A stretch of DNA of 64,000 nt from positions 7,874,001 through 7,938,000 of the forward strand of contig NZ_CP108488.1 of assembly GCF_035987325.1 (NCBI RefSeq), read 5' to 3'. This document shows positions 18,071 to 27,076 of the stretch, in pieces. Under the pieces are notes generated by a model, which was not told the origin of the DNA, made no database searches, and worked only from the letters and a program-made list of their open reading frames with translations. The first letter of the stretch is position 1. Every line of letters begins with the position of its first letter. The position numbers were made by a program, and so were the translations under genes. The DNA comes from Streptomyces sp. NBC_01244. Its GTDB lineage: Bacteria > Actinomycetota > Actinomycetes > Streptomycetales > Streptomycetaceae.

Positions 18071-20122
18071 TTGGACACGTACCAGGAGACGAGCGAGGTA
18101 CCGGACCAGCCGGTGGCTGCTGTCGGGTACGCGGGCGTACTGAGCGAGCTGCTGCCGATCGCCCTGTGGCGGGAGGACGCCGACGGGCTCGTCGTCGAGT
18201 GGTCGCTGGCCGCCCAGGACCTGCTCGGGCACCGCCCCGAGGACATCCTCGGCCGGCCGGGCTCCGACGTGCTCGTCCCCGACGCCAACCACGAGCTGGC
18301 CGACCAGCTGACCCGACGGGTCCAGGCCGGGGAGACCGTCGTCGGCACCCTGCCCGTGCGCCACCGCGACGGACACCAGGTCGCGATGGAGATGTGGATC
18401 CTGCCCTCCCCCGATCCGCGGGGGCGCACCGGTTCCATGCTCATCGCAGTGGAGACCACCGAGGTCCTGCGGATGCGCGATTCGCTCGCCGCCCTGCAGA
18501 GCCTGTTCACCCAGTCGCCCATCGGACTCGGCACCCTCGGCACCGACCTGCGCTTCCTGCGCGTCAACGACGCCCTCGCCCGGATGAACGGGGTGTCCGC
18601 CGCCGAGCACGTCGGCAAACGGCTCACCGAGGTCGTGCCCGGGGTGAACGCCGCCGCGCTCGAACGGCTCATGCGCAAGGTGCTGGAATGCGGCTCCGCC
18701 GTCGTGGACGTCCGCCGTACCGGCCGCACCCCCGCCGACCCCGACCACGACCGGACCTGGTCCTGCTCCTACGCCCCGCTGCTGGACGGATCCGGGCGGC
18801 GGCTCGGCCTGATCGCCTCCCTCATCGACATCACCGACGGACAGCGCGCCCAGGCGGAGGCGGATCGGGCGCGCAGCCGCTTCGCCCTGCTCGCCGAGGC
18901 CGGCACCCGCATCGGCACCACGTTGGACCTCGGCCAGACGGCCCAGGAGATCGTGGAGGTGCTGGTACCGCGGCTCGCGGACTCGGCCGACGTACAGCTC
19001 CTGGAGGCCGTACTGGACCCCGACGAGGCCGGGGCCTCCACGCGGGGCGTGCTGCGCCGCCTGGCCTCCCTCTTCCCGGACCCGGGAGCGCCCACCTCCA
19101 AACTGACCGCAGGGCAGACCTTCCAGATCCCGGCGGGCACCGCCTACGAGCAGGTCATCACCGAGGGCGTGGCGATGAACCTCTTCACCGCCGACATCCC
19201 GGCCCTGATCAAGGATCCGCGCGCGGGAGCGCTGCGCGCGTACCTGGCCACCCTCGGCTGCGCCCGCATGGTCCCGCTGGTGGCACGCGGCCGGGTGCTC
19301 GGGGTGGTCGTGGTGACCCGGGTGCGCGGGCGCGAGGTCTTCGACCACGAGGACTGCGTGCTGATCGACGAGGTGGTGGCCCGGGCGGCCCTGAACATCG
19401 ACAACGCCCGGATGTACACCACCCAGCGCGCGGCGGCCCTGACCCTGCAGCGCAGCCTCACCAACAACGCGCTGCCCGAGGTCGCCGGCCTGGAGCTGAC
19501 CGGCCGCTACCTGCCGGCCAGCGACCACGACGTCGGCGGCGACTGGTTCGACGTGATCGAGCTGCCGGACGGCCGGACCGGCCTGGTGATCGGCGACGTG
19601 ATGGGCCACGGCATCCACGCGGCCGCGGTCATGGGTCAACTGCGCACCGCCGTACGGACCCTGGCGCGGCATCAGGTGACCCCGGAGGAGATGCTCCGCT
19701 CGCTGGACGCGGTGGTGGCCGACCTCGGCGAGGACGAGATGGCCACGTGCGTCTACGCCGTCCACGACCCGGCGACCGGCGCGTGCGTCATCGCCCGCGC
19801 CGGCCATCCGCCGCCGGCCGTGGTCACGGCCGCCGGGGCCGTGACCTTCCTGGACGGCCCGCCGGGAACCCCGCTCGGCACGGGCGGCCGGGAGTTCCGC
19901 ACGGAGGAGGTCCGGCTCGAGCCGGGCAGCCTGCTCGTGCTCTACACGGACGGCCTCATCGAGTCCCGGGACCGGGACCTGGACGAGGGGATGGCAGGTC
20001 TGGCCGGCGCCCTGAGGGGCGCGGGGGAGCCGCTCGAGGCCCTGTGCGACACCATCCTGGCGCGCCTCCTCCCGGAGGCCCCGCAGGACGACGTGGCGGT
20101 ACTGCTGGCCCGGACCCTGTGA
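18071..20122 (+). CDS. PAS-PAS-GAF-PP2C (SpoIIE) sensor phosphatase
   Basis: Soluble 683-aa sensor with two PAS domains (about 22-140 and 145-270), a short coiled linker and a GAF domain (about 290-455). A SpoIIE/RsbU-type PP2C domain follows (470-683), with GGDWFDVIELPDG, GDVMGHG, TDGLIESRD and the final DDVAVLLAR. Such proteins convert small-molecule or redox signals into dephosphorylation of anti-anti-sigma factors. The start is TTG 18071, preceded by GGTGAGG. It lies 40 bases after the decayed patatin gene on the same strand. No anti-sigma kinase domain is fused here, unlike the paralogue at 20842-23667. Confidence 0.92.
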   Translation: MDTYQETSEVPDQPVAAVGYAGVLSELLPIALWREDADGLVVEWSLAAQDLLGHRPEDILGRPGSDVLVPDANHELADQLTRRVQAGETVVGTLPVRHRDGHQVAMEMWILPSPDPRGRTGSMLIAVETTEVLRMRDSLAALQSLFTQSPIGLGTLGTDLRFLRVNDALARMNGVSAAEHVGKRLTEVVPGVNAAALERLMRKVLECGSAVVDVRRTGRTPADPDHDRTWSCSYAPLLDGSGRRLGLIASLIDITDGQRAQAEADRARSRFALLAEAGTRIGTTLDLGQTAQEIVEVLVPRLADSADVQLLEAVLDPDEAGASTRGVLRRLASLFPDPGAPTSKLTAGQTFQIPAGTAYEQVITEGVAMNLFTADIPALIKDPRAGALRAYLATLGCARMVPLVARGRVLGVVVVTRVRGREVFDHEDCVLIDEVVARAALNIDNARMYTTQRAAALTLQRSLTNNALPEVAGLELTGRYLPASDHDVGGDWFDVIELPDGRTGLVIGDVMGHGIHAAAVMGQLRTAVRTLARHQVTPEEMLRSLDAVVADLGEDEMATCVYAVHDPATGACVIARAGHPPPAVVTAAGAVTFLDGPPGTPLGTGGREFRTEEVRLEPGSLLVLYTDGLIESRDRDLDEGMAGLAGALRGAGEPLEALCDTILARLLPEAPQDDVAVLLARTL

Positions 20123-20127
20123 ACGCA

Positions 20128-20158
20128 CTAGCGCAAAAATGCTTTGTATCTAGCGCAA
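20128..20158. repeat. Direct repeat CTAGCGCAA x2 upstream of GNAT gene
   Basis: Two identical nonamers (20128-20136 and 20150-20158) lie 22 bases apart start to start, about two helical turns, in an AT-rich stretch just before the acetyltransferase gene. This looks like an operator for a dimeric regulator or an activator site; no regulator is adjacent. Confidence 0.5.
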
Positions 20159-20179
20159 TGAGCGGTTAACGTCTCTGCC

Positions 20180-20809
20180 ATGTCTTCCACGCCTTCCACG
20201 CCTTCCACGCCTTCCACGTCGGCCAAGTCGCCGTCCCCCACCACGCTCACCGGCCGCCACGTCCGCCTGGAGCCGCTCACCCGGAGCCACCTCCCCGACC
20301 TGTACGCGGCCGGGGGCGGAGACGAGGAGGTGTGGCGCTGGCAGGGCGGCCCCGCGCCGCGGACGCAGGAGGAGCTGGGCGCCAAGCTCGACGCCGTGCT
20401 GGAGGCGGCGGAGCGCGGCGAGTACGTCCCCTTCGCCGTCATCCACCTCGAAAGCGGCCGGGCCGTCGGCTGGACCACGTACCTGGACATCAGCGCGCCC
20501 GACGAACGCCTGGAGATCGGCTGGACCTGGTACGGGCGCGCCTACTGGCGCAGTGCCGTCAACACCGAGTCCAAGCTGCTCCTGCTCACCCACGCCTTCG
20601 AAGACCTCGGCATGGGCCGGGTCCAGCTCAAGACGGACCACCTCAACACCCGCTCCCAGGCCGCGATCGCCCGCCTCGGAGCCCAGCGCGAAGGCGTCCT
20701 GCGCCGCCACCGCCGGCGCCCGGACGGCACCTGGCGCGACAGCGTGTACTTCTCCCTGCTGGCCACCGAATGGCCGGAGGCCAAGGCCCGGCTGGCCGCC
20801 CGGCTCTGA
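20180..20809 (+). CDS. GNAT-family N-acetyltransferase (RimJ/RimL type)
   Basis: Acetyl-CoA-dependent transferase of 209 aa. After a Ser/Thr/Pro N-terminus come LTGRHVRLEPL (about 24-34), the central strand LEIGWTWYGRAYWRSAVNTESK and the SQAAIARLGAQREGVLRRH helix-strand typical of protein N-terminal or antibiotic acetylators in the RimJ/L group. The first 15 codons contain four near-perfect CCTTCCACG units encoding STPSTPSTPST, a slippage-prone tract. The true start might be downstream of the repeats, but ATG 20180 is the only ATG nearby. The acceptor substrate is unknown. Confidence 0.88.
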   Translation: MSSTPSTPSTPSTSAKSPSPTTLTGRHVRLEPLTRSHLPDLYAAGGGDEEVWRWQGGPAPRTQEELGAKLDAVLEAAERGEYVPFAVIHLESGRAVGWTTYLDISAPDERLEIGWTWYGRAYWRSAVNTESKLLLLTHAFEDLGMGRVQLKTDHLNTRSQAAIARLGAQREGVLRRHRRRPDGTWRDSVYFSLLATEWPEAKARLAARL

Positions 20810-20841
20810 GCCGGCGGCGGCCACGGCCCGGGCGCCGTCCG

Positions 20842-23667
20842 CTACCAGGCCAGGTCCTCCAGGGCCTCCAGGTCCACCACGGCCGGCGGCTCCGGCTCCG
20901 CGGCGCCCGTCAGGGGGAGCTCCGCCCAGATCACCTTGCCGCGGTCCGTGTAGCGGGTGCCCCAGCGCTCCGCGTACTGGGCGACGAGGAAGAGGCCGCG
21001 CCCGCCCTCGTCGGTCGTGGCCGCGTAGCGCAGGTGCGGTGAGGTGCTGCTGCCGTCGGAGATCTCGCAGATCAGGGTGCGGTCGCGGAGCAGCCGGACC
21101 CGGATCGGCGCGGTCCCGTAGCGGATGGCATTGGTGATCAGCTCGCTGAGGATGAGCTCGGCGGTGAAGGTGACGTCCCCCAGACCCCACGCGGAGAGCT
21201 GCGCGGAGCCCGCGCGGCGCACCCGGGACACGTCCGAGGGGTCCGGGAACACCTCCCACTCCGCGATCCGCTCGGCCGGGAGCCGCCGGGTGTCGGCGAT
21301 CAACAGGGCGATGTCATCGCTCGGCGACGGGAACAGCAGCGCGGCCAGTACGTCGGAGCAGGCCTGATCGGGGCTGCGGTCAGGCCGGGACAGCGCCTGG
21401 GTCAGCATGTCGAGGCCGGTGTCGAAGTCCCGGTCGCGGTCCTCCAGCAGCCCGTCGGTGAACAGCACGAGCCGGCTCGCCTCGGGCAGCTGCAGCTCCA
21501 CGGCCTCGAAGGGCATCCCGCCGACGCCCAGCGGCAGCCCGATCGGCAGCTCGGGGTACTCCACCTCCCCGTCGGGCCCGACGAGCGCCGGGCCGGGGTG
21601 GCCGGCGCTGGCCATGGCGCAGTGTCCGGACACCGGGTCGTACACCGCGTAGAGGCAGGTGGCGCCGGTGACGCCGGAGGACTCGCCCTCCCCGGACCCC
21701 TCGTCGGCCGAGGACTCGTCCTGGTCGATCCGGTCGATCAGCTCGTCGAGGTGGCCCAGCAGCTCGTCCGGCGGCATGTCGAGCGTGGAGAAATTGTGCA
21801 CGGCGGTCCGCAGTCGGCCCATGGTGGCGGCGGCGTGCACCCCGTGCCCCACCACGTCGCCGACGACCAGCGCGACCCGGGCCCCGGCGAGCGGGATCAC
21901 GTCGAACCAGTCCCCGCCCACCCCCGCCTTCGCGGGCAGGTACCGGAAGGCGACGTGCACGGCGCTCAGATCGGGCAGCACCCGCGGCAGCAGGCTGCGC
22001 TGGAGGGTCACCGCCACCGCGTGCTCGCGGGTGAAGCGACGGGCGTTGTCGATGGAGACCGCGGCCCGCGCAGCCAGCTCCTCGGCGAAGGACAGGTCCT
22101 CCTCGTCGAAGGGCTCGGGGGTGTCGGCCCGCCAGAAGTTGGCCATGCCGAGGACCACCCCGCGGGCCTGGAGCGGTACGGAGATCAGCGAGTGCAGCCC
22201 GTAGTCCAGGGCCACCCGGGTGCCGTCGTGGTCCTGGGCCCGCCAGCCGAAGGCCATGTGCAGATCGGCCGCGAGGACCGCCCGCCCGGCGTCCAGGGCC
22301 GCCGACATCGGGGCGGTCGCCACCACGAAGCGGATGACGTCGCCCACCGGCTGGAGCGGGGAGTCGGCGCGGATCCCGCTGATGGCGGCCCGGCGCATCT
22401 CGGTGTGCGCCCCGCCGCCGGGCTCCTCGCCGCGCAGCACCGGTTCCAGCAGCTCGACGGTGACGAAGTCCGCGAACCGCGGGACGGCGACCTCGGAGAG
22501 CTCCTCGGCGGTGCGCACCACGTCCAGGGTGGTCCCGATGCGCACGCCGGCGTCGTAGAGCAGCTGGAGGCGGTCGCGGGCGACAGCGGCCCGGCCGGAG
22601 AGCGCGGCGAGCTCGGTGGAGTCGCGCAGGGTGGTCACGGTGCCGGACGGGCGGCCCCCGCGGGGCTTGGTCGGGCGCACGTTCACGGCGAGGAGCCGGT
22701 CGCCCGCCCGGTGCACCTCGTCGGTGGCGGCCCGCCCCGAGGCGAGCAGGGCGGCCGTGGGCGGATCGAGACCGAGCTCGGCCACGTGCCGCTGCTCGGC
22801 GTCGGCGGGCAGGTCCAGGAGGCGGCGGGCCTCGTCGTTGGCGAGCAGCAGCCGGCCCTCGGCGTCGATGATCAGGACGCCCTCGCGGACGGCGTGCAGA
22901 ACCGCTTCGTGGTGTTCGTTCATCCGGGTCATCTCGGCCTCGCCGAGGCCCCGGGTCTGGCGCCGCAGCCGGCGGCTGACGAGGGCCGCGCCGCCGGTGC
23001 CGAGGAGCAGGGCGCCGGTCGCCGCGCCGAGGAGCAGGGGCAGCTGGCCCTCGACCCCGTCGCCGACGTTCTCGACCTCGATGCCGGTGGCGACGAGGCC
23101 GACCACCGCGCCCGCGGAGTCCCGTACGGGGACCACGGCGCGGACCACGTCGCTCGGCTTCCCCTCGAACGTCTCGGTGAAGGCCTGACCGGCCGCGGCG
23201 CGCGAAAGGTCGCCGGTGGCGCGCTGTCCGATCAGCTCGGGGCGGGAGTCGGTGTACCGGATCCCGTCGGTGGTCATGACGGCGATGAAATCGACGCCCG
23301 AGGCCCGGCGGGCGCCCTCGGCCAGCGGCTGGAGCACGGCGGTGGGGTCGGGGGATTCCAGGGCCGCCGGGAGGCCGGGGGCGTGTGCGAAGGCCTCGGC
23401 GGCGGCGAGGGAGCGGTTACGGGCGTCGCGCTGGCTGTCGTACCGGGCCTGGAAGAACAGGGCCGTGGCGGCGGCCGTGATCAGCACCAGCACGAGGACG
23501 GCCTGGAGGGCGAAGACCTGGCCGGCGACGCTGCGGGCGCCGAGCGAGAGGTGCGCGAACAGCCGGGAGCGTCCGGTCCCGGTTCCGGGTGGGGACCCGT
23601 CCTCGGGCGGGGGCCTGTCCTCGGGCGCTCCCTCGGAGCCCCTGGCTAGCCCAAAACGTCCGGTCAT
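20842..23667 (-). CDS. Membrane-anchored sensor phosphatase: Cache, PAS, GAF, PP2C (SpoIIE) and HATPase domains
   Basis: A 941-aa composite regulator. A membrane helix (about 50-72), an extracellular CitA/DcuS-like sensor domain (75-200) and a second helix (205-225) anchor it. Then follow PAS (235-340), GAF (365-540), a PP2C domain (560-790; GGDWFDVIPLAG, GDVVGHG, TDGLLEDRD, SDDIALLIAD) and a C-terminal RsbW-like ATPase (810-925; ELITNAIRYG, EGGRGLFLV). It therefore carries both the kinase and phosphatase activities that set anti-anti-sigma phosphorylation. Its ATG overlaps the stop of the upstream GlxA-type regulator as ATGA, implying coupled translation. About 12 acidic/Ser residues are inserted in the PP2C domain near 650. 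Confidence 0.93.
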   Translation of the reverse strand: MTGRFGLARGSEGAPEDRPPPEDGSPPGTGTGRSRLFAHLSLGARSVAGQVFALQAVLVLVLITAAATALFFQARYDSQRDARNRSLAAAEAFAHAPGLPAALESPDPTAVLQPLAEGARRASGVDFIAVMTTDGIRYTDSRPELIGQRATGDLSRAAAGQAFTETFEGKPSDVVRAVVPVRDSAGAVVGLVATGIEVENVGDGVEGQLPLLLGAATGALLLGTGGAALVSRRLRRQTRGLGEAEMTRMNEHHEAVLHAVREGVLIIDAEGRLLLANDEARRLLDLPADAEQRHVAELGLDPPTAALLASGRAATDEVHRAGDRLLAVNVRPTKPRGGRPSGTVTTLRDSTELAALSGRAAVARDRLQLLYDAGVRIGTTLDVVRTAEELSEVAVPRFADFVTVELLEPVLRGEEPGGGAHTEMRRAAISGIRADSPLQPVGDVIRFVVATAPMSAALDAGRAVLAADLHMAFGWRAQDHDGTRVALDYGLHSLISVPLQARGVVLGMANFWRADTPEPFDEEDLSFAEELAARAAVSIDNARRFTREHAVAVTLQRSLLPRVLPDLSAVHVAFRYLPAKAGVGGDWFDVIPLAGARVALVVGDVVGHGVHAAATMGRLRTAVHNFSTLDMPPDELLGHLDELIDRIDQDESSADEGSGEGESSGVTGATCLYAVYDPVSGHCAMASAGHPGPALVGPDGEVEYPELPIGLPLGVGGMPFEAVELQLPEASRLVLFTDGLLEDRDRDFDTGLDMLTQALSRPDRSPDQACSDVLAALLFPSPSDDIALLIADTRRLPAERIAEWEVFPDPSDVSRVRRAGSAQLSAWGLGDVTFTAELILSELITNAIRYGTAPIRVRLLRDRTLICEISDGSSTSPHLRYAATTDEGGRGLFLVAQYAERWGTRYTDRGKVIWAELPLTGAAEPEPPAVVDLEALEDLAW

Positions 23668-24668
23668 GAGCCATTTCTAACACTGTCGACGGGGTTTGGG
23701 GGAGGCCCTGGGGGCCCTGGTGAGGTAGCGGCCGCACGGTACGCCCGGGGGCTCGTGCCGACGTACGAGACGAAGTGCTGGCGGAAGGTGACCTCGCTGG
23801 CGAATCCGGCCCGCCGGGCCACCTCGGTGACCGGATGATCGGTGCGCTCCAGCAGTTTTCGGGCTTCGTCCAGACGGTGGCCCAGGAGCCATTTGTGCGG
23901 GGTGGTGCCGGTGGCGGCGGCGAAGTGCCGGGCGAAGGAACGCGGCGACATCCCGGCCCACCGGGCCAGGGTGGCCACGTCCAGCGCCTCGTGCAGCCGC
24001 CCGAGCGCCCGCTCCCGTACGAGTGCCAGGGCCTCGGCGGTCCGGTCGGCGACCGGGGTCGGGCGGTCCAGGTACTGGGCGTGCTCGCCGGTGCGGAAGG
24101 GGCCGGTCACCATCGAGCGGGCGATGGCGGCGGCCGCCTCGGAGCCGTGGGCCTCGCGGACCAGGTGCAGGCAGAGGTCGATTCCGGAGGCGACCCCGGC
24201 GGAGGTCCACAGCCCGTCGTCCCCGACGTAGAGCGGGGCCTCCTCGACGCGCACGGCGGGGTACCGGCCGGCCAGCGCCGGGGCCAGGGACCAGTGGGTC
24301 ACGGCCCGGCGGCCCGCCAGCAGCCCTGCCTCGGCGAGGATGAAGGCGCCGGCGCACAGGGCGGCCACCGGGATGCCCCGGGCGTGGACGTCCCGCAGGG
24401 CGGCCAGGACCGCCTCGGGCGTCCGGTCGCCGGGCCGCTCCAGCGCGGGGACCACGACGAGGTCGGCACGGGTGAGCCAGTCGAGCCCACGGTCGGGAGT
24501 CAGGGTCAGCCCGCCGGGAAGCGGGATCGGGCCCGCGTCGAGGGCGCACCGCCGCAGCTCGAAGCCCGGCACCCCGAGATGGCCGCGGTCGGGTCCCCAG
24601 ACCTCGGTGATGACGGCCAGGTCGAAAGCGCGGATGCCGGGCTGGGCGACGATCGCGACGCGGTGCAT
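23664..24668 (-). CDS. GlxA-family regulator: DJ-1/PfpI domain plus AraC helix-turn-helix
   Basis: Transcriptional activator of 334 aa. The N-terminal DJ-1/PfpI domain (1-185) retains the elbow cysteine C105 in ALCAGAF and probably binds a small ligand. The C-terminal AraC domain (about 225-315) has two helix-turn-helix motifs ending in FRQHFVSYVGTSPRAYRA. The start is ATG 24668; the longer open frame has no matching homology. Its stop overlaps the next gene's ATG, so it is co-translated with the large sensor phosphatase. It is divergent from an isochorismatase-type hydrolase, a frequent target of GlxA regulators, which it may also control. Confidence 0.92.
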   Translation of the reverse strand: MHRVAIVAQPGIRAFDLAVITEVWGPDRGHLGVPGFELRRCALDAGPIPLPGGLTLTPDRGLDWLTRADLVVVPALERPGDRTPEAVLAALRDVHARGIPVAALCAGAFILAEAGLLAGRRAVTHWSLAPALAGRYPAVRVEEAPLYVGDDGLWTSAGVASGIDLCLHLVREAHGSEAAAAIARSMVTGPFRTGEHAQYLDRPTPVADRTAEALALVRERALGRLHEALDVATLARWAGMSPRSFARHFAAATGTTPHKWLLGHRLDEARKLLERTDHPVTEVARRAGFASEVTFRQHFVSYVGTSPRAYRAAATSPGPPGPPPNPVDSVRNGS

Positions 24669-24864
24669 GGCCGAGAGTCTGCCACGCAGGCCCGGCTGAA
24701 GGGGAGGGTCGAGCCCCCGGAAGATGCCGTCGAGACGCCCCCGACCTGGGGCGGAGCCCGAATTCTGACCTCGCGGGACCCGGACTGCCACGCTGGCAGG
24801 ATCCCATCGGTTCGTGGGCCGGGTGGTACTGGTTCGAGGGGGAGGGAGCGCCCAGGATGAGGCC

Positions 24865-25557
24865 ATGACGAACGAGAGCGCGACCACGACCGAGACCACC
24901 GCCACGACCGCGATGACGACCGAGACCACGACCGCGACCGGGATCGGCATCGAGATCGCCGCGAACAGTGCCCTGTTGGTCATCGATGTCCAACAGGGCT
25001 TCGACGACCCCGAGTTCTGGGGCCCGCGCAACAACCCGGCCGCCGAGGAGAACATCGCCGCGCTGATGGACGCCTGGCAGGAGACCGGCCGCCCGGTCGT
25101 GCTCGTGCAGCACGCTTCCCGCACCGCGGGCTCGGTCCTCTCGCCGGACCGGCCCGGGTACGCCTTCAAGGACTTCGTCGCCGAGCGGGCCGGCGGGGCG
25201 GCCCTGCACGTCACGAAATCCGTCAACTCCTCCTTCTACGGCACCCCGGACCTCGCCGACTGGCTCACGGCCCAGGGCGTCGGACAGCTCGTCGTCGCCG
25301 GCATCCAGACGAACATGTGCGTCGAGACCACGGCCCGGATGGCCGGGAACCTGGGCTACGAGGTCCTCGTGCCGCTCGACGCCACGCACACCTTCGACCT
25401 GGCCGCGGAACCCGGCCCGGACGCACCCCGGCTGACGGCCGACCAGCTCGCCACCGCCACCGCGGTCAACCTCCAGGGCGGCGGCTTCGCCCGGATCGTC
25501 ACCACCGCCCAGCTCCTCACGGCGGCCCGCCGCAACCCCAGCCCGTCCGGCGTCTGA
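24865..25557 (+). CDS. Isochorismatase-like cysteine hydrolase
   Basis: Cytoplasmic hydrolase of 230 aa with the family triad Asp41 (LLVIDVQQGF), Lys118 (HVTKSVNSSFYG) and Cys152 (GIQTNMCVETTARM). Relatives act on isochorismate, nicotinamide, N-carbamoyl compounds or similar amides; the substrate here cannot be fixed. The first 27 residues are Thr/Glu/Ala-rich and come from an imperfect tandem of ACGACCGAGACC-like units, so the folded domain starts near residue 30. ATG 24865 has AGGATGAGG upstream. It is divergent from the GlxA-type regulator, which may sense its substrate. Confidence 0.88.
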   Translation: MTNESATTTETTATTAMTTETTTATGIGIEIAANSALLVIDVQQGFDDPEFWGPRNNPAAEENIAALMDAWQETGRPVVLVQHASRTAGSVLSPDRPGYAFKDFVAERAGGAALHVTKSVNSSFYGTPDLADWLTAQGVGQLVVAGIQTNMCVETTARMAGNLGYEVLVPLDATHTFDLAAEPGPDAPRLTADQLATATAVNLQGGGFARIVTTAQLLTAARRNPSPSGV

Positions 25558-25576
25558 GGACCGGGGTCTGAGGACC

Positions 25577-25720
25577 GGGGTCTGGGCGGAGCCCCAGGGC
25601 GGGTCCGGGCAGCGCGCGGGGAACGGGCGAAGGGCGGGTAGGGGACATCCCCCCAGGCCCTGGCCCGGCAGTCCCCGGCAGCCCCCGGCAGTCCCCGGAG
25701 CCCTAGGCCGTCCCCGGCAG
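25577..25720. repeat. Low-complexity intergenic repeat tract
   Basis: A noncoding stretch between the convergent hydrolase and glycerate kinase genes. Bases 25618-25646 (GGGGAACGGGCGAAGGGCGG and onward) are identical over 29 bases to 32833-32861, so this is a partial copy of the palindromic element there. Several GGCAGTCCCC units follow at about 25665-25715. Confidence 0.7.
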
Positions 25721-25765
25721 TCCCCGGCCGCCTCGGCCCGACCGCGTCGCGGGCCCCCGCACACG

Positions 25766-25806
25766 CCGACGGCCCGGACCCCCCGTCAGGGGATCCGGGC
25801 CGTCGG
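25766..25806 (-). terminator. Strong hairpin terminator downstream of glycerate kinase
   Basis: A perfect 13-bp stem, CCGACGGCCCGGA (25766-25778) with TCCGGGCCGTCGG (25794-25806), has an additional CCCC/GGGG pairing in the loop. It lies 18 bases past the glycerate kinase stop and could also stop readthrough from the opposite side. There is no U-tract, as is common in Streptomyces. Confidence 0.75.
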
Positions 25807-25824
25807 TGGTGAGGGCGGACGCCG

Positions 25825-26973
25825 TCAGAGGACGTCGGCCGCGATGCTCTCCGCCACCCGCTCCAGCAGCGGCCCCGCGTTCGGGATGCTCACCGCCGGG
25901 TCCGGCTCGAGGTCCGTGAGCGGGTAGGCCCGCTGGATGCCGGCGGCCTGGAGGGCCTCCTGCGTCAGCAGCAGGCGGCCGCAGACCGCGACGACGGGCT
26001 TGCCCGCCGCACGAGCCGCCGCCGCGACACCGGCCGGAGCCTTGCCGTGGAGGGTCTGCTCGTCCAGCGAACCCTCGCCGGTGATGACCAGCGTGGCCCG
26101 CTCCAGCGCCGGCGCGAAGCCGAGCACCTCGAGCATCAGCTCGATGCCGGGACGGAACGAGGCGCCGAGCAGCAGCGCCCCGTAGCCGATGCCGCCCGCT
26201 CCGCCCGCGCCGGGCGAAACCGCAGCCTCGGCGGCCAGGGAGCCGATCGACTTCTCCAGGACCACCGCGAAGTGCGCGAGCGCCGCGTCGAGCGTCGCCA
26301 CGTCCTCGGGCGACGCCCCCTTCTGCGGGCCGTAGACCGCCGGAGCGCCCTTCGGACCCGTCAGAGGGTTGTCCACGTCGCTCGCCAGGACGAAGTCGAT
26401 CTCCTTGACCCGGGGGTCGATGCCCGACAGGTCGGCCGAGGCCAGCCCTGCCAGTGCGCCGCCGCCCGGACCGACCGGTTCACCGTTCGCATCCAGGAAC
26501 ACCGCGCCCAGTGCGGCCAGCATGCCCGCACCGCCGTCGGTGGTGGCGCTGCCGCCCACACCGAAGACGATCGAGCGCGCTCCCGCGTCGAGTGCGGCCT
26601 TCAGCAGTTCGCCGGAGCCGTAGGTGGTCGCCGTCAGCGGGGCGAAGACACCCGCCGGCAGCAGCTGGAGCCCGGAGGCCTCCGCCATCTCGACCACCGC
26701 GGTGCCCTCGCGCAGCGCGAAAGCGGCCGTGACCTGGTCGCCGAGCGGTCCGGTGACCCGTACCTCCCGGCGTTCGAAACCGGCCGCCACGGCGGCCGCG
26801 ACCGTACCGTCGCCGCCGTCCGCGACGGGGAGGGTCTCGATCTCCACGCCCGGTACGGCCTTGCGAAGGCCGGCCGTCACCCGCTCCGCGACCTGAACGG
26901 CCGTGAGCGAGCCCTTGAATTTGTCCGCGGCGATGAGCACGCGCGCGGTCTCAGTTACTGCTCCGTCCGTCAC
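25825..26973 (-). CDS. Glycerate 2-kinase (GlxK/GarK family)
   Basis: Phosphorylates D-glycerate with ATP to 2-phosphoglycerate, feeding glyoxylate or glycerate carbon into glycolysis. The 382-aa protein has the family opening RVLIAADKFKGSLTA (11-25), ADGGDGT near 50, and the glycine-rich FGVGGSATTDGGAGM near 142-156. The length is normal. The GTG start at 26973 has AAGGGA eight bases upstream. It is divergent from a BCCT transporter across 144 bases and stands alone with its own terminator. Confidence 0.93.
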   Translation of the reverse strand: MTDGAVTETARVLIAADKFKGSLTAVQVAERVTAGLRKAVPGVEIETLPVADGGDGTVAAAVAAGFERREVRVTGPLGDQVTAAFALREGTAVVEMAEASGLQLLPAGVFAPLTATTYGSGELLKAALDAGARSIVFGVGGSATTDGGAGMLAALGAVFLDANGEPVGPGGGALAGLASADLSGIDPRVKEIDFVLASDVDNPLTGPKGAPAVYGPQKGASPEDVATLDAALAHFAVVLEKSIGSLAAEAAVSPGAGGAGGIGYGALLLGASFRPGIELMLEVLGFAPALERATLVITGEGSLDEQTLHGKAPAGVAAAARAAGKPVVAVCGRLLLTQEALQAAGIQRAYPLTDLEPDPAVSIPNAGPLLERVAESIAADVL

Positions 26974-27076
26974 CTTGCTAATCCCTTGCTATCGAACAGT
27001 GCAGTCGCGCCACCCATGAGCCTATCCGGAGGATCCTCCTATGCCCATGCGTGGCCTGGGCCACACCCGGCGCGGC

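Noticed and set aside
20182..20230. CRISPR-like short repeats before the GNAT domain
   Set aside because: The 9-bp units are directly adjacent without spacers and encode a Ser/Thr/Pro tract; they are a coding microsatellite.
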